A stretch of DNA of 64,000 bases from a virus: the IMG/VR virus record IMGVR_UViG_3300033149_002817, positions 1-64,000 of that record; one strand, given 5' to 3'. The position numbers were made by a program, and so were the translations under genes. Shown here piece after piece: positions 44,501 through 52,605 of the stretch (positions are counted from its first letter, which is position 1; each line of letters opens with the position of its first letter). The notes beneath the pieces were generated by a model. The model searched no databases and was not told where the DNA came from. It was given only the letters and a program-made list of their open reading frames with translations.

Positions 44501-46079
44501 AGAGAAGTTCAGCGGTTCGGCGCTCGTGAAATCGAAGCTCGCGTCTTCTACAGGGTATGTGCGCCTCGCCCTTCAACCAGGCGCGCAAGAGGTAGCTGAT
44601 AGCGAGTTCGTCACGCGACGCGTGCGCAACTACTACACCATTCCGCCGTCGGGGTACTGGTTCAACTACCGCGTGCGCGCGTTCCTCCGGCATGGCCCTC
44701 GGGCGTATGTTGAGGACCGTGTTCGCTACTATCACCGTGTGTACAAGGACTCGCAGACGGCGGTCATCGACGGCATCGTGCTCACGAGGGGTACGTTGCT
44801 CGGGCAGACGTTCCTCGACACGGGGCAAGCTCGTGTGGGCGAGAGTCATACCTTCGCGACGCCCGTGCAGATGAATCGCCTTCACGCCTCCTTCACATGG
44901 ATGCCGACCTTCGGCTACCCGGACATAGTTGACGCGGACCTTGAGATCGCGCGCTTCGCGGTCGACGGCAGCAACTACATCCGCGTCATCCTGCTCGCGG
45001 GGAACGACGAAGAGCGCGAGTTCAACCGCGACGACCTCTACGCGCAGCACGACCCGATCATCCGCCTCGACAAGGTGCGCGGCGGGGTTCAGGTCGCGTA
45101 TATCGACCTTGTCTGTTACTACAGCTACATAATGCGAGAGCCGGGGTGCGAGCGTGTTGACGAGTCGCTCCGCTTCACGATCGTTCACATCGAGGACCAG
45201 CTGTTCCGCTTCTCCATCGAGCGCTTCGGCTTCGAGGTCCACAAGTCGCAGGCAGTCGACCTCATCGGCTTCGTGACGACCGCGGGAACGCTGGCGTACA
45301 ACGGGCAAGGGGTCTACGGTAAACCAACTATCAGCTATGACGGCATGCACGCGAACGGTATGCGCGCCATGCTCGGGCGCCGCGACATCGATCAGCGGCT
45401 TGTTGAGCTTGAGAGGACCGGGTTGTTCGTTTCGGGTGAGCGCGACCCGACGCAGGGCGCCATCTCGACCTACAACAAGTACCGTCCCTTCCTCGACGGT
45501 GACGACTTCATCCGCCCGGACGACAGCAACCTCGGGAGCGGGTGGGACGTCATCAAGCAGACCGGGAACGGGTGGGATGTCGTATCCAGCCAGGCCCGAT
45601 GCGTTGAGCTTGGCTTTGAGAGTCGGGAGGGCGACCCGCGGCACGCCGACTACATCATGGCGGCCGACGTCACGGTGCAGAACAACAACGACGTCGTCGG
45701 CCTCATGGGGCGGGTAGATCGCTTCCTGTCGGGGTCATACTCAAGCTACGAACCTCACGGGTACGGGTTTGAGCTGATTCAGACCTCGCCGACGGCGGCG
45801 ACGTTGCGCATCGTCACGTACTGGAACGGCGTACGGGAGATCCTCAACACACAGGCGCTATCATCCTACACTGCGGGTGAGACGCTGCGGATTCAGGTGA
45901 CGCTGACGAACACGACGCTCCGAGCCGAAATCTCGGGGCGGGCGGTCGTTACGACGACGGACTACCTCTTCAAGAGGCCGGGCCGTGCGGGGATCATGGG
46001 AGAGACGGGCGGACCGGCGCAGTACGTCACGGTCGACAACTGGTCGATGACCGAAAACTTCGAGTCGAGCACGGTTTAG
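41559..46079 (+). CDS. Fibre protein with M14 zinc carboxypeptidase and kelch-like domains
   Basis: 1506 residues; GTG 41559 overlaps the previous stop. Residues about 90-345 form an M14 metallocarboxypeptidase: HGNE (H129, E132), NPDGW (168-172), NLNRNWD with the substrate Arg (R193), QH (H241) and MEDE with the catalytic Glu (E331). All zinc ligands and the catalytic Glu are present. Residues about 480-760 hold kelch/beta-propeller-like repeats (GGWTGIAPTAAMYTLD, VWIIGGFNAAGTP, IYIYGGQLNTGN, IYLLGGRQTS). The C-terminal 700 residues are concanavalin-like beta domains. Family members cleave C-terminal residues or peptidoglycan stem peptides. Inference: cell-surface peptide or peptidoglycan cleavage during adsorption. 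Confidence 0.85.
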   Translation: MTTSGLATGGAGSILVPFGDGATSRNSAAWNPYDGKAYRNNKPRLTDGLLFNCSVKPKLFDTFPEPTAFMYYHPTQGTPNLIDREAIFEANYPEFDKVALGQSYQGRDIIAYRLGPVTRKHFVVDMVVHGNEADGAQGTFRAMEILARDPIFAAFRAEWTIFFIPALNPDGWYLDTRNLAEIGPGGVTINLNRNWDWFWDEYVSSSYESKGSAPESTLEAQAFLNYYRDPQVTFGFLLDQHADRGVGARYMSRDRIWRGLASAPGVAGEVPNNYRSLWLDWIIWRYVGQVTHIRARDAGGFDNYCRYYRSRFRPHLHSYFSSLGIVSMAMEDEKVSDAGGLETVASACNFRLDATLAAALCCTESLWVHQYEEGILLENDAVTQQLQNASFNSWQDDEYRPGYYTMSRMTTARAAKADSYVEDGGRAVEMTSQTLIELSQAAEFNAGAMTGYTSFLLVTSKGQLFKIPTASASSSGDVIDPLTSFTSWVGAAAFPGNVDGGIQVFGGGSSEKDAAPTTQYYLLDDTTETPLTGFGAVPVGTQHAGFCDNMLSDPPSPFLPGREGYLVGGWTGIAPTAAMYTLDIPSFIWTLSAATMPTPTYGALAVYDPIRGYVWIIGGFNAAGTPQSTVGYWNLVADTYTPSTPLPLALGYVAGVYARVDNRIYIYGGQLNTGNMAPTIYQFDPSSATWVLLEVTANLDDDEDQQEPEDPVWNVLLGRAQAILPVENATDDGVIYLLGGRQTSTVGALADDFYKHDLFDEIIGRVADSEYGYLRYSSSIQSGWIAYVLSQQPSITGGAFAGTWTDTTPGNWTAYAGAPATGTKTGAAHSALTHSETAPNYASHRMKVDLFKDGAGTLLLFSAVLRGSYIGANIQTGYRVRNNIGGTTWVLERFVGAAGTTLDTTTADTIADTTARELDFRVLGQSPVRIVVYYNDVEIFNYVDASSARRRNPGVSGFEGQSGTANLVVSNYWATETAAGEEKFSGSALVKSKLASSTGYVRLALQPGAQEVADSEFVTRRVRNYYTIPPSGYWFNYRVRAFLRHGPRAYVEDRVRYYHRVYKDSQTAVIDGIVLTRGTLLGQTFLDTGQARVGESHTFATPVQMNRLHASFTWMPTFGYPDIVDADLEIARFAVDGSNYIRVILLAGNDEEREFNRDDLYAQHDPIIRLDKVRGGVQVAYIDLVCYYSYIMREPGCERVDESLRFTIVHIEDQLFRFSIERFGFEVHKSQAVDLIGFVTTAGTLAYNGQGVYGKPTISYDGMHANGMRAMLGRRDIDQRLVELERTGLFVSGERDPTQGAISTYNKYRPFLDGDDFIRPDDSNLGSGWDVIKQTGNGWDVVSSQARCVELGFESREGDPRHADYIMAADVTVQNNNDVVGLMGRVDRFLSGSYSSYEPHGYGFELIQTSPTAATLRIVTYWNGVREILNTQALSSYTAGETLRIQVTLTNTTLRAEISGRAVVTTTDYLFKRPGRAGIMGETGGPAQYVTVDNWSMTENFESSTV

Positions 46080-46087
46080 GGGGCGAC

Positions 46088-46564
46088 ATGGCAGAGCCAT
46101 ACGGGTTCGCAGTGCGGACGGACGGTGCGACGGAGCTGCGCAGCGCCCTCGCTCAGCATGAGGCAGAGTTGGTCATCCTCACGCAGGAGGACCACGGCGT
46201 ACCGATCGCGTCCTTCGACATCGTGCGCGTGTCAGTCCTGAGCGCGGAAAACCTTGCGTGGGATGTCTACTTCTATGACAGTGCGCCCGGGGCGCTCACG
46301 GCGCACGACGACAACCCGGTCGTGGATTGGATCGAGTTCGACGCCACGCAGGGGAAGCAGATCAACGCGACCGGTCCGTTCATCTACTCCCTGTCGGCCT
46401 TCAAGACGCGCTACATCAACCGTAATGGGGAGCCGACCATCTACGTCCGCCTCTGTCAGCGGGACGCAGCGGGGAAGACGGCGAACGATCCGGGGCGGGT
46501 GGTCGTCATCGTCGAAGGCACCTCAACGGGTAACGACTACCCGGCGCAGCATCCGGAGACGTAG
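46088..46564 (+). CDS. Small structural protein (158 aa)
   Basis: Ribosome site AGGGGGCGAC. Beta-rich with an alternating pattern (ASFDIVRVSVLSAENLAWDV, FIYSLSAFKTRYINR), no catalytic motif. It lies between the carboxypeptidase fibre and a tiny membrane protein. Possibly a fibre-tip or assembly protein. No family recognised. Confidence 0.6.
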   Translation: MAEPYGFAVRTDGATELRSALAQHEAELVILTQEDHGVPIASFDIVRVSVLSAENLAWDVYFYDSAPGALTAHDDNPVVDWIEFDATQGKQINATGPFIYSLSAFKTRYINRNGEPTIYVRLCQRDAAGKTANDPGRVVVIVEGTSTGNDYPAQHPET

Positions 46565-46566
46565 GC

Positions 46567-46704
46567 ATGAGTGGTTGGTGGAATTGGTATGACAGGACAC
46601 CGGGGAAGCAGCTGAGCGACATGGACGTAGGGCTGAAAGTACTCTACGTCTCCGTCGGTCTGATGGTTCTTCTCGTGTTGCTCGTGACTATCGACGTCTG
46701 TTGA
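46567..46704 (+). CDS. Very small membrane protein (45 aa)
   Basis: ATG two bases after the previous stop. The N-terminal 20 residues are polar with aromatic residues (SGWWNWYDR); residues 24-43 are one hydrophobic helix (LYVSVGLMVLLVLLVTIDV). Single-pass membrane protein in the fibre region; a holin-like role is possible but cannot be shown. Confidence 0.5.
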   Translation: MSGWWNWYDRTPGKQLSDMDVGLKVLYVSVGLMVLLVLLVTIDVC

Positions 46705-46713
46705 GGGGACAAC

Positions 46714-47214
46714 ATGCCGCCTGCAGGATCAGTAGTCGTTGGTGGTAGTGGTGGTGGTACCACGCCATCGACAGCTGCGGAGGACACAAACGTGTGGGTC
46801 ATCACGGGATCGAAAGCGCTTCAGACCTACGGCACGTCCGGGCAGACGTACACGCCGATGGACGTGGCCGACACGCTTCGCATGCAGAAGCGCGTGCTGA
46901 CGGCCGGTGACTACACGGTCAGCATCAACTACGCGATGGCGTCTGCCTCCGCCAACGCGGTCAAGCTGCAGTGCGACTACCTCGTGACCGACGACGGTGA
47001 CGACCCGGATGCTGCTCTCGGCGCGGCAACTCCGGCGACGTCCGAGTTCTCGCCCGGCAACGACACCGACATGCACCAGCACGAGACTTTCGTGGTGACG
47101 GTCGCCGCCGACGGTGAGAACCTCGTCATCGTGCTGACCCGGATCGCCCCCGGTGCTGCTGCTCACCCGGGCCTGCTGCGCGTCATCGACGTCAACCTCG
47201 ACCCCGTGCCGTAG
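46714..47214 (+). CDS. Small beta structural protein (166 aa)
   Basis: Ribosome site GAGGGGAC. Gly-rich N-terminus (VVVGGSGGGTTPST) that may be an attachment linker, then a beta-sandwich domain (AGDYTVSINYAMASASANAV, FVVTVAADGENLVIVLTR). It precedes the tandem paralog array, and its Gly-rich leader resembles that of the 50735 gene. Confidence 0.6.
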   Translation: MPPAGSVVVGGSGGGTTPSTAAEDTNVWVITGSKALQTYGTSGQTYTPMDVADTLRMQKRVLTAGDYTVSINYAMASASANAVKLQCDYLVTDDGDDPDAALGAATPATSEFSPGNDTDMHQHETFVVTVAADGENLVIVLTRIAPGAAAHPGLLRVIDVNLDPVP

Positions 47215-47222
47215 GAGCTGAC

Positions 47223-47990
47223 GTGGCCTTCAACACTGCTGTCATCGCTGGCGTCGAGGAGTACACCTCGTGGGATGACGTGCTTGCTCGTCCCGCCTCG
47301 GACGGCGACAAGGTCATGTTCATGGGATTGAAGTGGCGGTACGACGGTACCGCTTCAATATGGGTTCCTGCTTGGGTCTACGGGGAGACCATATTAGACA
47401 AGCTGTTGGTTGATGGCGACGAAGCTAACGACGCTGCACTTGTCGCGAAGGGCTGGACTGTCAACAAGGCAGCCGGTGGCACCGTCACGTATGACGGCGT
47501 GCGGGTGAGGTTCAAGGGCGATTCCGCAGATGCCGACATCAGCAACGTAGCATTTACTCATACGGGCGACCAGGACGATAAGTACTTCTTCTATGGTCGG
47601 GTGCGAGCTGACAACTGGAGGGGTACTCCCTACTGGGCCGGATGTATAGCTGGTCTTGACGATGGCACGCACTCCAGACAATTCAGTTTTCTCTACACGT
47701 CTGCCACCGACTATGCTGGGTTCATTGGCAACATGGCAAAGAAGGGGGAGGCGGACGTATCAATTGATTTCACGACTGAGCGGTTCGTGCTGATCTTCTG
47801 GAGAAAGACGACCGGAGAAAAAGCAAGCTATGCGTGGGTGCAAGGCGGAGCATGGCTGCCTGCTCCAAACTACGCTTACACGGGAACGACCTTTACGGGC
47901 ACGGCCTCAAAGCGGCTCGGTATTGGTGTTTTGAGTAGCGGAGCCGGTAGTGACGTTCACGTTCGTGACGTAGTATTCGCGAGGTATTGA
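47223..47990 (+). CDS. Tandem fibre paralog, copy 1 (255 aa)
   Basis: GTG start after AGGAGCTGAC. N-terminal 60 residues (EEYTSWDDVLARP, DKVMFMGLKWRYDG, WVYGETILD) are the conserved module; then a beta-sandwich of lectin type (DDKYFFYGRVRADNW, FVLIFWRKTTGEKASYAWVQ) ending in VRDVVFARY. Of the copies it is the most divergent in the middle from copies 2 and 3. No catalytic motif. A carbohydrate-binding tip protein is inferred. Confidence 0.75.
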   Translation: MAFNTAVIAGVEEYTSWDDVLARPASDGDKVMFMGLKWRYDGTASIWVPAWVYGETILDKLLVDGDEANDAALVAKGWTVNKAAGGTVTYDGVRVRFKGDSADADISNVAFTHTGDQDDKYFFYGRVRADNWRGTPYWAGCIAGLDDGTHSRQFSFLYTSATDYAGFIGNMAKKGEADVSIDFTTERFVLIFWRKTTGEKASYAWVQGGAWLPAPNYAYTGTTFTGTASKRLGIGVLSSGAGSDVHVRDVVFARY

Positions 47991-48760
47991 TGGCCGCCAA
48001 CACAACGTACCCATCGCTCGGTGTTGAGGAAGTTACTTCCTGGGACGACATGCCCTCCAGCCCCCTGGATGGTCAGGCTGTCATGTTCATGGGGATGAAA
48101 TGGCGGTACAGCACTACAGACGGGCTCTGGCTCCCGGCATGGGTCTACGGAGAGACTCTACTCGACGTCGGACAGATTGTTGGGGATGAGTCGAACGATG
48201 CAGCCCTCGTGGCGAATGGCTGGGGCGTCACCAAGTCCGGGAGTGGCGCTACGTACTATGACGGGACACGGGTCAAGCTCGATGGTGGCAGTATAAATGC
48301 GAACTTCGCGAGTGCAAACTTTGTTCACGGTGGGAATCAAGCAAGTCATTACATCGCCTATGGACGTGTGACTGCTCATAGCTACACCAGCGGTGGTGCG
48401 CAGGCCGCTTGTGTCCTCACAAATCAGGACGGGACGGAAGACAGAGCCTTCATGTTCCGCTACGATCCCGCGCATACGTACAACGCCTTTGGTGGTTTCG
48501 GTGGCATCTACGGGCAAGTCAATGACCTTGCTTCTTTCGCTACCGAGAGGTTTTTTCTTGTGTACTGGCACCCTCATGCTGGGAGCGGTATCGCTCAAAG
48601 CGCTTGGGTGGAAGGTGCTGCATGCATCCCATCGCCTACGTCCTTCTACGCCGGAACGGCGATGCCTGCATCTGCTTCGCAACGCTGGTATATCGGTGAC
48701 TGGACCGGTAATGCTGGTGGTTCGTTGTCCGTTCGCAATCTCGTCGTCGCGAGGTACTAA
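47990..48760 (+). CDS. Tandem fibre paralog, copy 2 (256 aa)
   Basis: TGATG coupling to copy 1; a TTG at 47987 is possible. Conserved N-module, then HYIAYGRVTAHSYTSGGAQA and ERFFLVYWHPHAGSGIAQSA; ends VRNLVVARY. Very close to copy 3 in the C-terminal two thirds, with differences clustered in surface-loop-like stretches. Confidence 0.75.
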   Translation: MAANTTYPSLGVEEVTSWDDMPSSPLDGQAVMFMGMKWRYSTTDGLWLPAWVYGETLLDVGQIVGDESNDAALVANGWGVTKSGSGATYYDGTRVKLDGGSINANFASANFVHGGNQASHYIAYGRVTAHSYTSGGAQAACVLTNQDGTEDRAFMFRYDPAHTYNAFGGFGGIYGQVNDLASFATERFFLVYWHPHAGSGIAQSAWVEGAACIPSPTSFYAGTAMPASASQRWYIGDWTGNAGGSLSVRNLVVARY

Positions 48761-49533
48761 TGGCAGCCAACACGACCTACCCATCGCTTGTCGTGGAAGA
48801 GGTCACCTCGTGGGACGACATGCCCGTCAGCCCTCTCGATGGGCAGGCTGTCATGTTCATGGGGATGAAATGGCAGTACGACGGTACCGCTTCAATATGG
48901 GTGCCTGCTTGGGTCTACGGAGAGACTCTACTCGACGTCGGACAGATTGTTGGGGATGAGGCGAACGACGCGGCCCTCGTGACGAATGGTTGGGCCATTA
49001 CTAAGGCAGGCGCTGGTGCTACGTCCTATGACGGGACGCGAGTCAAGTTCGATAGTAGCGGCGCGAATGCGAACTTTTGCAATGCGCTCTTCCCTCACGG
49101 TGGGAATCAAGCAAGCCATTACATCGCCTACGGTCGTGTAAATTCTCACAGCTACACCGGCAGTGTCAAGCAATCCGCTTGTGTTCTTGCAAATCAGGAC
49201 GGGACGGAAGACAGAACCTTCATGTTCCGCTACGATCCCGCGAATGCATACAACTCCTTCGCGGGTTCAGGTAGTACCTTTGGACAAGTCAATGCTCTTG
49301 CCACCTTCTTCGCTACCGAGCGTTTTTTCCTCGCATATTGGCGCCCTCATGCTGGTAGTGGAATCGCCCAAAGTGCTTGGGTGGAAGGTGCCGCGTGTCT
49401 CCCGTCACCCACGTCCTTCTATGCCGGTACAGGGATGTCTGGAACTGCGGTGCAGCGCTGGTATATCGGTGACTGCACCGGCAATGCCGCCGGTTCGCTG
49501 TCTGTTCGCAATCTCGTCGTCGCGAGGTACTAA
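48760..49533 (+). CDS. Tandem fibre paralog, copy 3 (257 aa)
   Basis: TAATG coupling to copy 2. A mosaic: the segment encoding WQYDGTASIWVPAWVYG matches copy 1 DNA, while the following 50 bases and the rest match copy 2. C-terminal HYIAYGRVNSHSYTGSVKQS, ERFFLAYWRPHAGSGIAQSA, VRNLVVARY. Clear sign of recombination between copies. Confidence 0.75.
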   Translation: MAANTTYPSLVVEEVTSWDDMPVSPLDGQAVMFMGMKWQYDGTASIWVPAWVYGETLLDVGQIVGDEANDAALVTNGWAITKAGAGATSYDGTRVKFDSSGANANFCNALFPHGGNQASHYIAYGRVNSHSYTGSVKQSACVLANQDGTEDRTFMFRYDPANAYNSFAGSGSTFGQVNALATFFATERFFLAYWRPHAGSGIAQSAWVEGAACLPSPTSFYAGTGMSGTAVQRWYIGDCTGNAAGSLSVRNLVVARY

Positions 49534-50330
49534 TGGCCTTCAACACCGCCGTCATTGCTGGGGTTCAGGAGTACCTCTGGGCTGACCGTCCTCTTGTGGG
49601 GGCGGTGGATGGGGACATGGCTGTTATCAGGGAGTTCGGCACACGTCCCTACCTGCGGATCTACGACGCCTCGCTTGGGGAGTTCGTACCTGCTGTAGTC
49701 CACGGGCGCTTCTCTGATTGGGTGCAGACAGCGCAAGTGGTGGGGACAGAGGTGGACGCTGCCGCTCTGCTTGCAAACGGGACCAGCGTCAACGCTTACG
49801 CTGGTACGCCTACCATTGGCTACAACGATAGCGGCAAGCTGCACCTTACCAATACCGGCGGCTCGGACGGTATTGCTATCGAGGCAAACACTGCTCCATC
49901 CAATGGCTTCTCAGCCTACTTCCGTGGTCTGATTAGAGTCATTCAGATCGGCGGCAAGGAAGACATCTACTTCATTGCGAGCGACGGTTCGCATGAGGCG
50001 TCGAAGGCGGCCTTCGCATTGCACGGCGGGAACCTCTACCCATTCCCGATGACGGGTACGGCACACGCCGGGACACAGACCGCTGTCAACAGCGGCATCG
50101 CAACGCTGTATGCTGCTGAAGGTCTGTTGGAAATCTTCTACATAGGCAACAACGATGACCGGTCCCTACCTGACGCTGCAATGATGTTCTGGCTCAATGG
50201 GGTCTTTGCGGGATTCCAGACTAAGAGTGAGATGACGGGTGGTAGCTCGAATTACTGCAACCTCGTCCAGCTCATCAGCAGTACGAACGAGATCACGATG
50301 CGTAATGTGTCGCTGTGGGTGAGGGACTAA
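49533..50330 (+). CDS. Tandem fibre paralog, copy 4, divergent (265 aa)
   Basis: TAATG coupling to copy 3. The start (MAFNTAVIAGVQEYLW) matches copy 1, but the rest of the N-module differs (DGDMAVIREFGTRPYLRIYD) and the C-terminal beta domain is different (EDIYFIASDGSHEASKAAF, NEITMRNVSLWVRD). It appears to be an older or exchanged member of the array. Confidence 0.7.
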   Translation: MAFNTAVIAGVQEYLWADRPLVGAVDGDMAVIREFGTRPYLRIYDASLGEFVPAVVHGRFSDWVQTAQVVGTEVDAAALLANGTSVNAYAGTPTIGYNDSGKLHLTNTGGSDGIAIEANTAPSNGFSAYFRGLIRVIQIGGKEDIYFIASDGSHEASKAAFALHGGNLYPFPMTGTAHAGTQTAVNSGIATLYAAEGLLEIFYIGNNDDRSLPDAAMMFWLNGVFAGFQTKSEMTGGSSNYCNLVQLISSTNEITMRNVSLWVRD

Positions 50331-50331
50331 C

Positions 50332-50913
50332 ATGGCAGCCAACACGACCTACCCCAGCCTCGGCGTTGAGGAAGTCACCTCGTGGGATGACATGCCGGCG
50401 TCTCCCCTGGATGGGCAGGCTGTCATGTTCATGGGGATGAAGTGGCGGTATCAAACAGCCGATTCTATTTGGCTCCCTGATTGGATCTACGGGGAGACGC
50501 TGGTCGAGAAGCACACCATCGATGGCGATGAGGCCAACGACGGTGCTCTGACCGGCAAGGGTTGGACGATTCAGGAGGCCGGATCCGGGAACATCACATA
50601 TGATGGTACTCGTGTCGGGTGCACCACGACAGCCAACGCTGACCGCGCCCAGATTGGGTATCTCCACACAGGGGACGAGGACGACAGCTACTTCCTATAT
50701 GGCCGATTCGACTTGGCAGCTCTAAGGAGATCGCATGCCTCCCTTGAAGCAAGTCATCGCAGCCGGCGGTGGTGGCGCTACGCCCGCGACGTACTCGTGG
50801 TCGAAGAACCTCGTCACCGATCAGACCTTCACGGACATCTTCGGTTTGCTCGACATGACGACCGCATGGGCGTTCGACGCGGTGGAGGGGCTCGGCAACG
50901 GTGCGGTCGCTGA
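50332..50913 (+). pseudogene. Tandem fibre paralog, copy 5, 3'-truncated
   Basis: The first 125 residues follow the family (EEVTSWDDMPASP, GQAVMFMGMKWRY, DEDDSYFLYGRFD). After about 50710 the homology stops, and the frame runs into Arg/His-rich sequence that is out of frame with the following gene (50735), which starts inside it after its own ribosome site. This is best explained by a deletion or recombination joint. A short functional protein cannot be excluded. Confidence 0.7.
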
Positions 50914-51367
50914 CTCGGCGGTAGCGGTGTTGCCGACCGTCGCCCCCAACTCGACGCTCAAGGATCAGAAGATCATCGTCGAGCTGAAGGCTCCGAACGC
51001 GACGCTTGAGTGTGGCGTCATCCTTCGTATGACAGGCTTCAGCTCACCCGATGCGAATTACTACTGGGCTCGCATCACCGGCGGTCGTGCGCGCATCACC
51101 AAAACGCTCGCAGGTGTGTCGACGACTATTGCTGGTGGAGCGAACCCTGCTGATCTCTTTCCGCACAACGCAGGAGAGGTCATCAAGATCACGTTTCAGG
51201 TCGTGGGTGGCGACCTCACTGCCGATTTCGAGAACTTGACTACCCCGGACACGCACAACCTGACCGTTACCGACACGGACATCGCCGGTCCGGGGCAGGT
51301 TGGTATGCGCACAGGCTTCACGAACTCGCAGATTTGGTGGCGCAGCGTCAGCATTCAGTCGCTGTAG
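50735..51367 (+). CDS. Lectin-like fibre protein (210 aa)
   Basis: ATG after TAAGGAGATCGC, inside the truncated copy 5. Gly-rich N-terminus (IAAGGGGATP), then a concanavalin-like beta sandwich (DFENLTTPDTHNLTVTDTD, MRTGFTNSQIWWRSVSIQS) like the C-terminal domains of the carboxypeptidase fibre (YWARITGGRARITK). Probably a sugar-binding structural protein. It closes the fibre block. Confidence 0.7.
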   Translation: MPPLKQVIAAGGGGATPATYSWSKNLVTDQTFTDIFGLLDMTTAWAFDAVEGLGNGAVADSAVAVLPTVAPNSTLKDQKIIVELKAPNATLECGVILRMTGFSSPDANYYWARITGGRARITKTLAGVSTTIAGGANPADLFPHNAGEVIKITFQVVGGDLTADFENLTTPDTHNLTVTDTDIAGPGQVGMRTGFTNSQIWWRSVSIQSL

Positions 51368-51376
51368 GGGCAGAGC

Positions 51377-52201
51377 ATGCCGAACATCCCGCAAGGTCCA
51401 ACGAAGAACGAGAGCTTCGCGGGGCTCTCGGAGCACGCGCCGGCATACTCCGACATCGCACCGGAGACGTGCCTGCGGATCATGGACAAGGCGATGCTGG
51501 AGTGGCTGCAGAGCCTGCGCTTCCGCGGGCAGAAGCCGACCGTAGTCGCGGGGTGGAAATCACGCTACTTCAGCTCCGTGAAGGAGATGCATGGCGACAA
51601 GCGGCTTGGCGACAAGCAGCAGGTGCCGTTGCCGATGATCGCGCTCCTCAACCAGGGACTCGCGGTCGATCCTTCGCGATTCGTCTTCGGGAACGTGCGG
51701 CGTCTCGGACCTGGCGCTGCGAGCGAAACGAACACCATCTACCACGGCACACCACCGAACGAGGATGGCGTGCTCTTCCTCCCGTGGCCGATGCCGGTCG
51801 ACATCACGTACCAGATCGAAATGTGGACGAAGGAGATGCAGGATATGCGGTACCTCCGCACTGCCCTCCTCATGCAGTGGTCTACGCACCCGACAGAGGC
51901 ATACCTCCGGGTTGTCTTCCCCGCGCCGTACGGAGAGAAGCTCATCCCGCTGCTCATCGAGCGGGACGACAACATCAGCGACTTGGAGCCCGGGGATCAG
52001 GAGCGACGTCTTCGGCATGCGCTCACGGTGACGATGAAGGGCTGGATCTTCCGCATGCCCATCCTGCAAAAGACGATCAAGAACGCTCACGCCGTATTCA
52101 TTGAAGGCAACTACGACGAGCTGGTGGACTGGTACTGCGACATCGATCACTACCACTTCAACGAGGACTATTCGGTGCTCGAAAGCATCGACGAGCCGTA
52201 A
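51377..52201 (+). CDS. Tail sheath stabiliser / tail terminator (T4 gp15-like)
   Basis: 274 residues, almost the length of T4 gp15 (272). Seen: KQQVPLPMIALLNQGLAVDPSR; VDITYQIEMWTKEMQDMRYL, like the 'Y-E-L-x-I-x-T-x...D-M' core of gp15; and RRLRHALTVTMKGWIFRMP, like the 'RR..W.LTF...GW' motif. It lies just before the sheath gene. In T4, gp15 caps the tail and joins it to the neck. Assignment by pattern and position. Confidence 0.7.
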   Translation: MPNIPQGPTKNESFAGLSEHAPAYSDIAPETCLRIMDKAMLEWLQSLRFRGQKPTVVAGWKSRYFSSVKEMHGDKRLGDKQQVPLPMIALLNQGLAVDPSRFVFGNVRRLGPGAASETNTIYHGTPPNEDGVLFLPWPMPVDITYQIEMWTKEMQDMRYLRTALLMQWSTHPTEAYLRVVFPAPYGEKLIPLLIERDDNISDLEPGDQERRLRHALTVTMKGWIFRMPILQKTIKNAHAVFIEGNYDELVDWYCDIDHYHFNEDYSVLESIDEP

Positions 52202-52209
52202 GGTGACAC

Positions 52210-52587
52210 ATGGCAGCCCCGACCGTACCCCCGCAGCTGCTCGCTTCGACGCAGGACGAGTCGAGCGTCACGGTGACACACATCCCGCCCGTCGGAGACG
52301 CGGAGTATGTCCTGAGTCGGGTGTACTACGGGCTACCAGGGGAATCGGGTACACTGTGGGGTACGTCGGACGCGCATGAGGCGCTGGCTATCACAGGTCT
52401 TGAGGCGTCCACGACCTACTTCGTGTACGCGGTCCCTGAGGACGTGGCAGGGATCTTAGGGCCTGCAAGCGAGGTCGTCGTCATGGAGACGACGGTAGAG
52501 ACGCCGAGTGTCGTGAGCGACCCGCAGACGCGGATTCTTCTGACGCTGAGCTTTTCAGACGGAGCGCTGACGAGGGTCGGCCCATAG
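52210..52587 (+). CDS. Small fibronectin type III-like protein (125 aa)
   Basis: Ig/FN3-like beta sandwich: GLEASTTYFVYAVPEDVAG is the typical 'L-x-A/P-x-T-x-Y-x-V-x-A' strand. Single domain of about 90 residues with a short tail. FN3-type domains are common decorations of phage tails. It sits between sheath stabiliser and sheath. Confidence 0.65.
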   Translation: MAAPTVPPQLLASTQDESSVTVTHIPPVGDAEYVLSRVYYGLPGESGTLWGTSDAHEALAITGLEASTTYFVYAVPEDVAGILGPASEVVVMETTVETPSVVSDPQTRILLTLSFSDGALTRVGP

Positions 52588-52605
52588 ATAGGGAGGAGCG
52601 GGAGC

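Larger units (their letters stand above)
47223..50730 (+). repeat. Tandem array of five related fibre genes
   Basis: Five genes (47223, 47990, 48760, 49533, 50332) share an N-terminal EEVTSWDDMP / DGQAVMFMGMKWRY / WVYGETLLD pattern and are joined by 1-base overlaps or nearly so. Copies 2 and 3 share an identical 50-base stretch (48141-48190 and 48911-48960). Copy 3 also shares 42 of 43 bases with copy 1 (48878-48920 and 47340-47382). The fifth copy is cut short near 50715. Confidence 0.9.
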
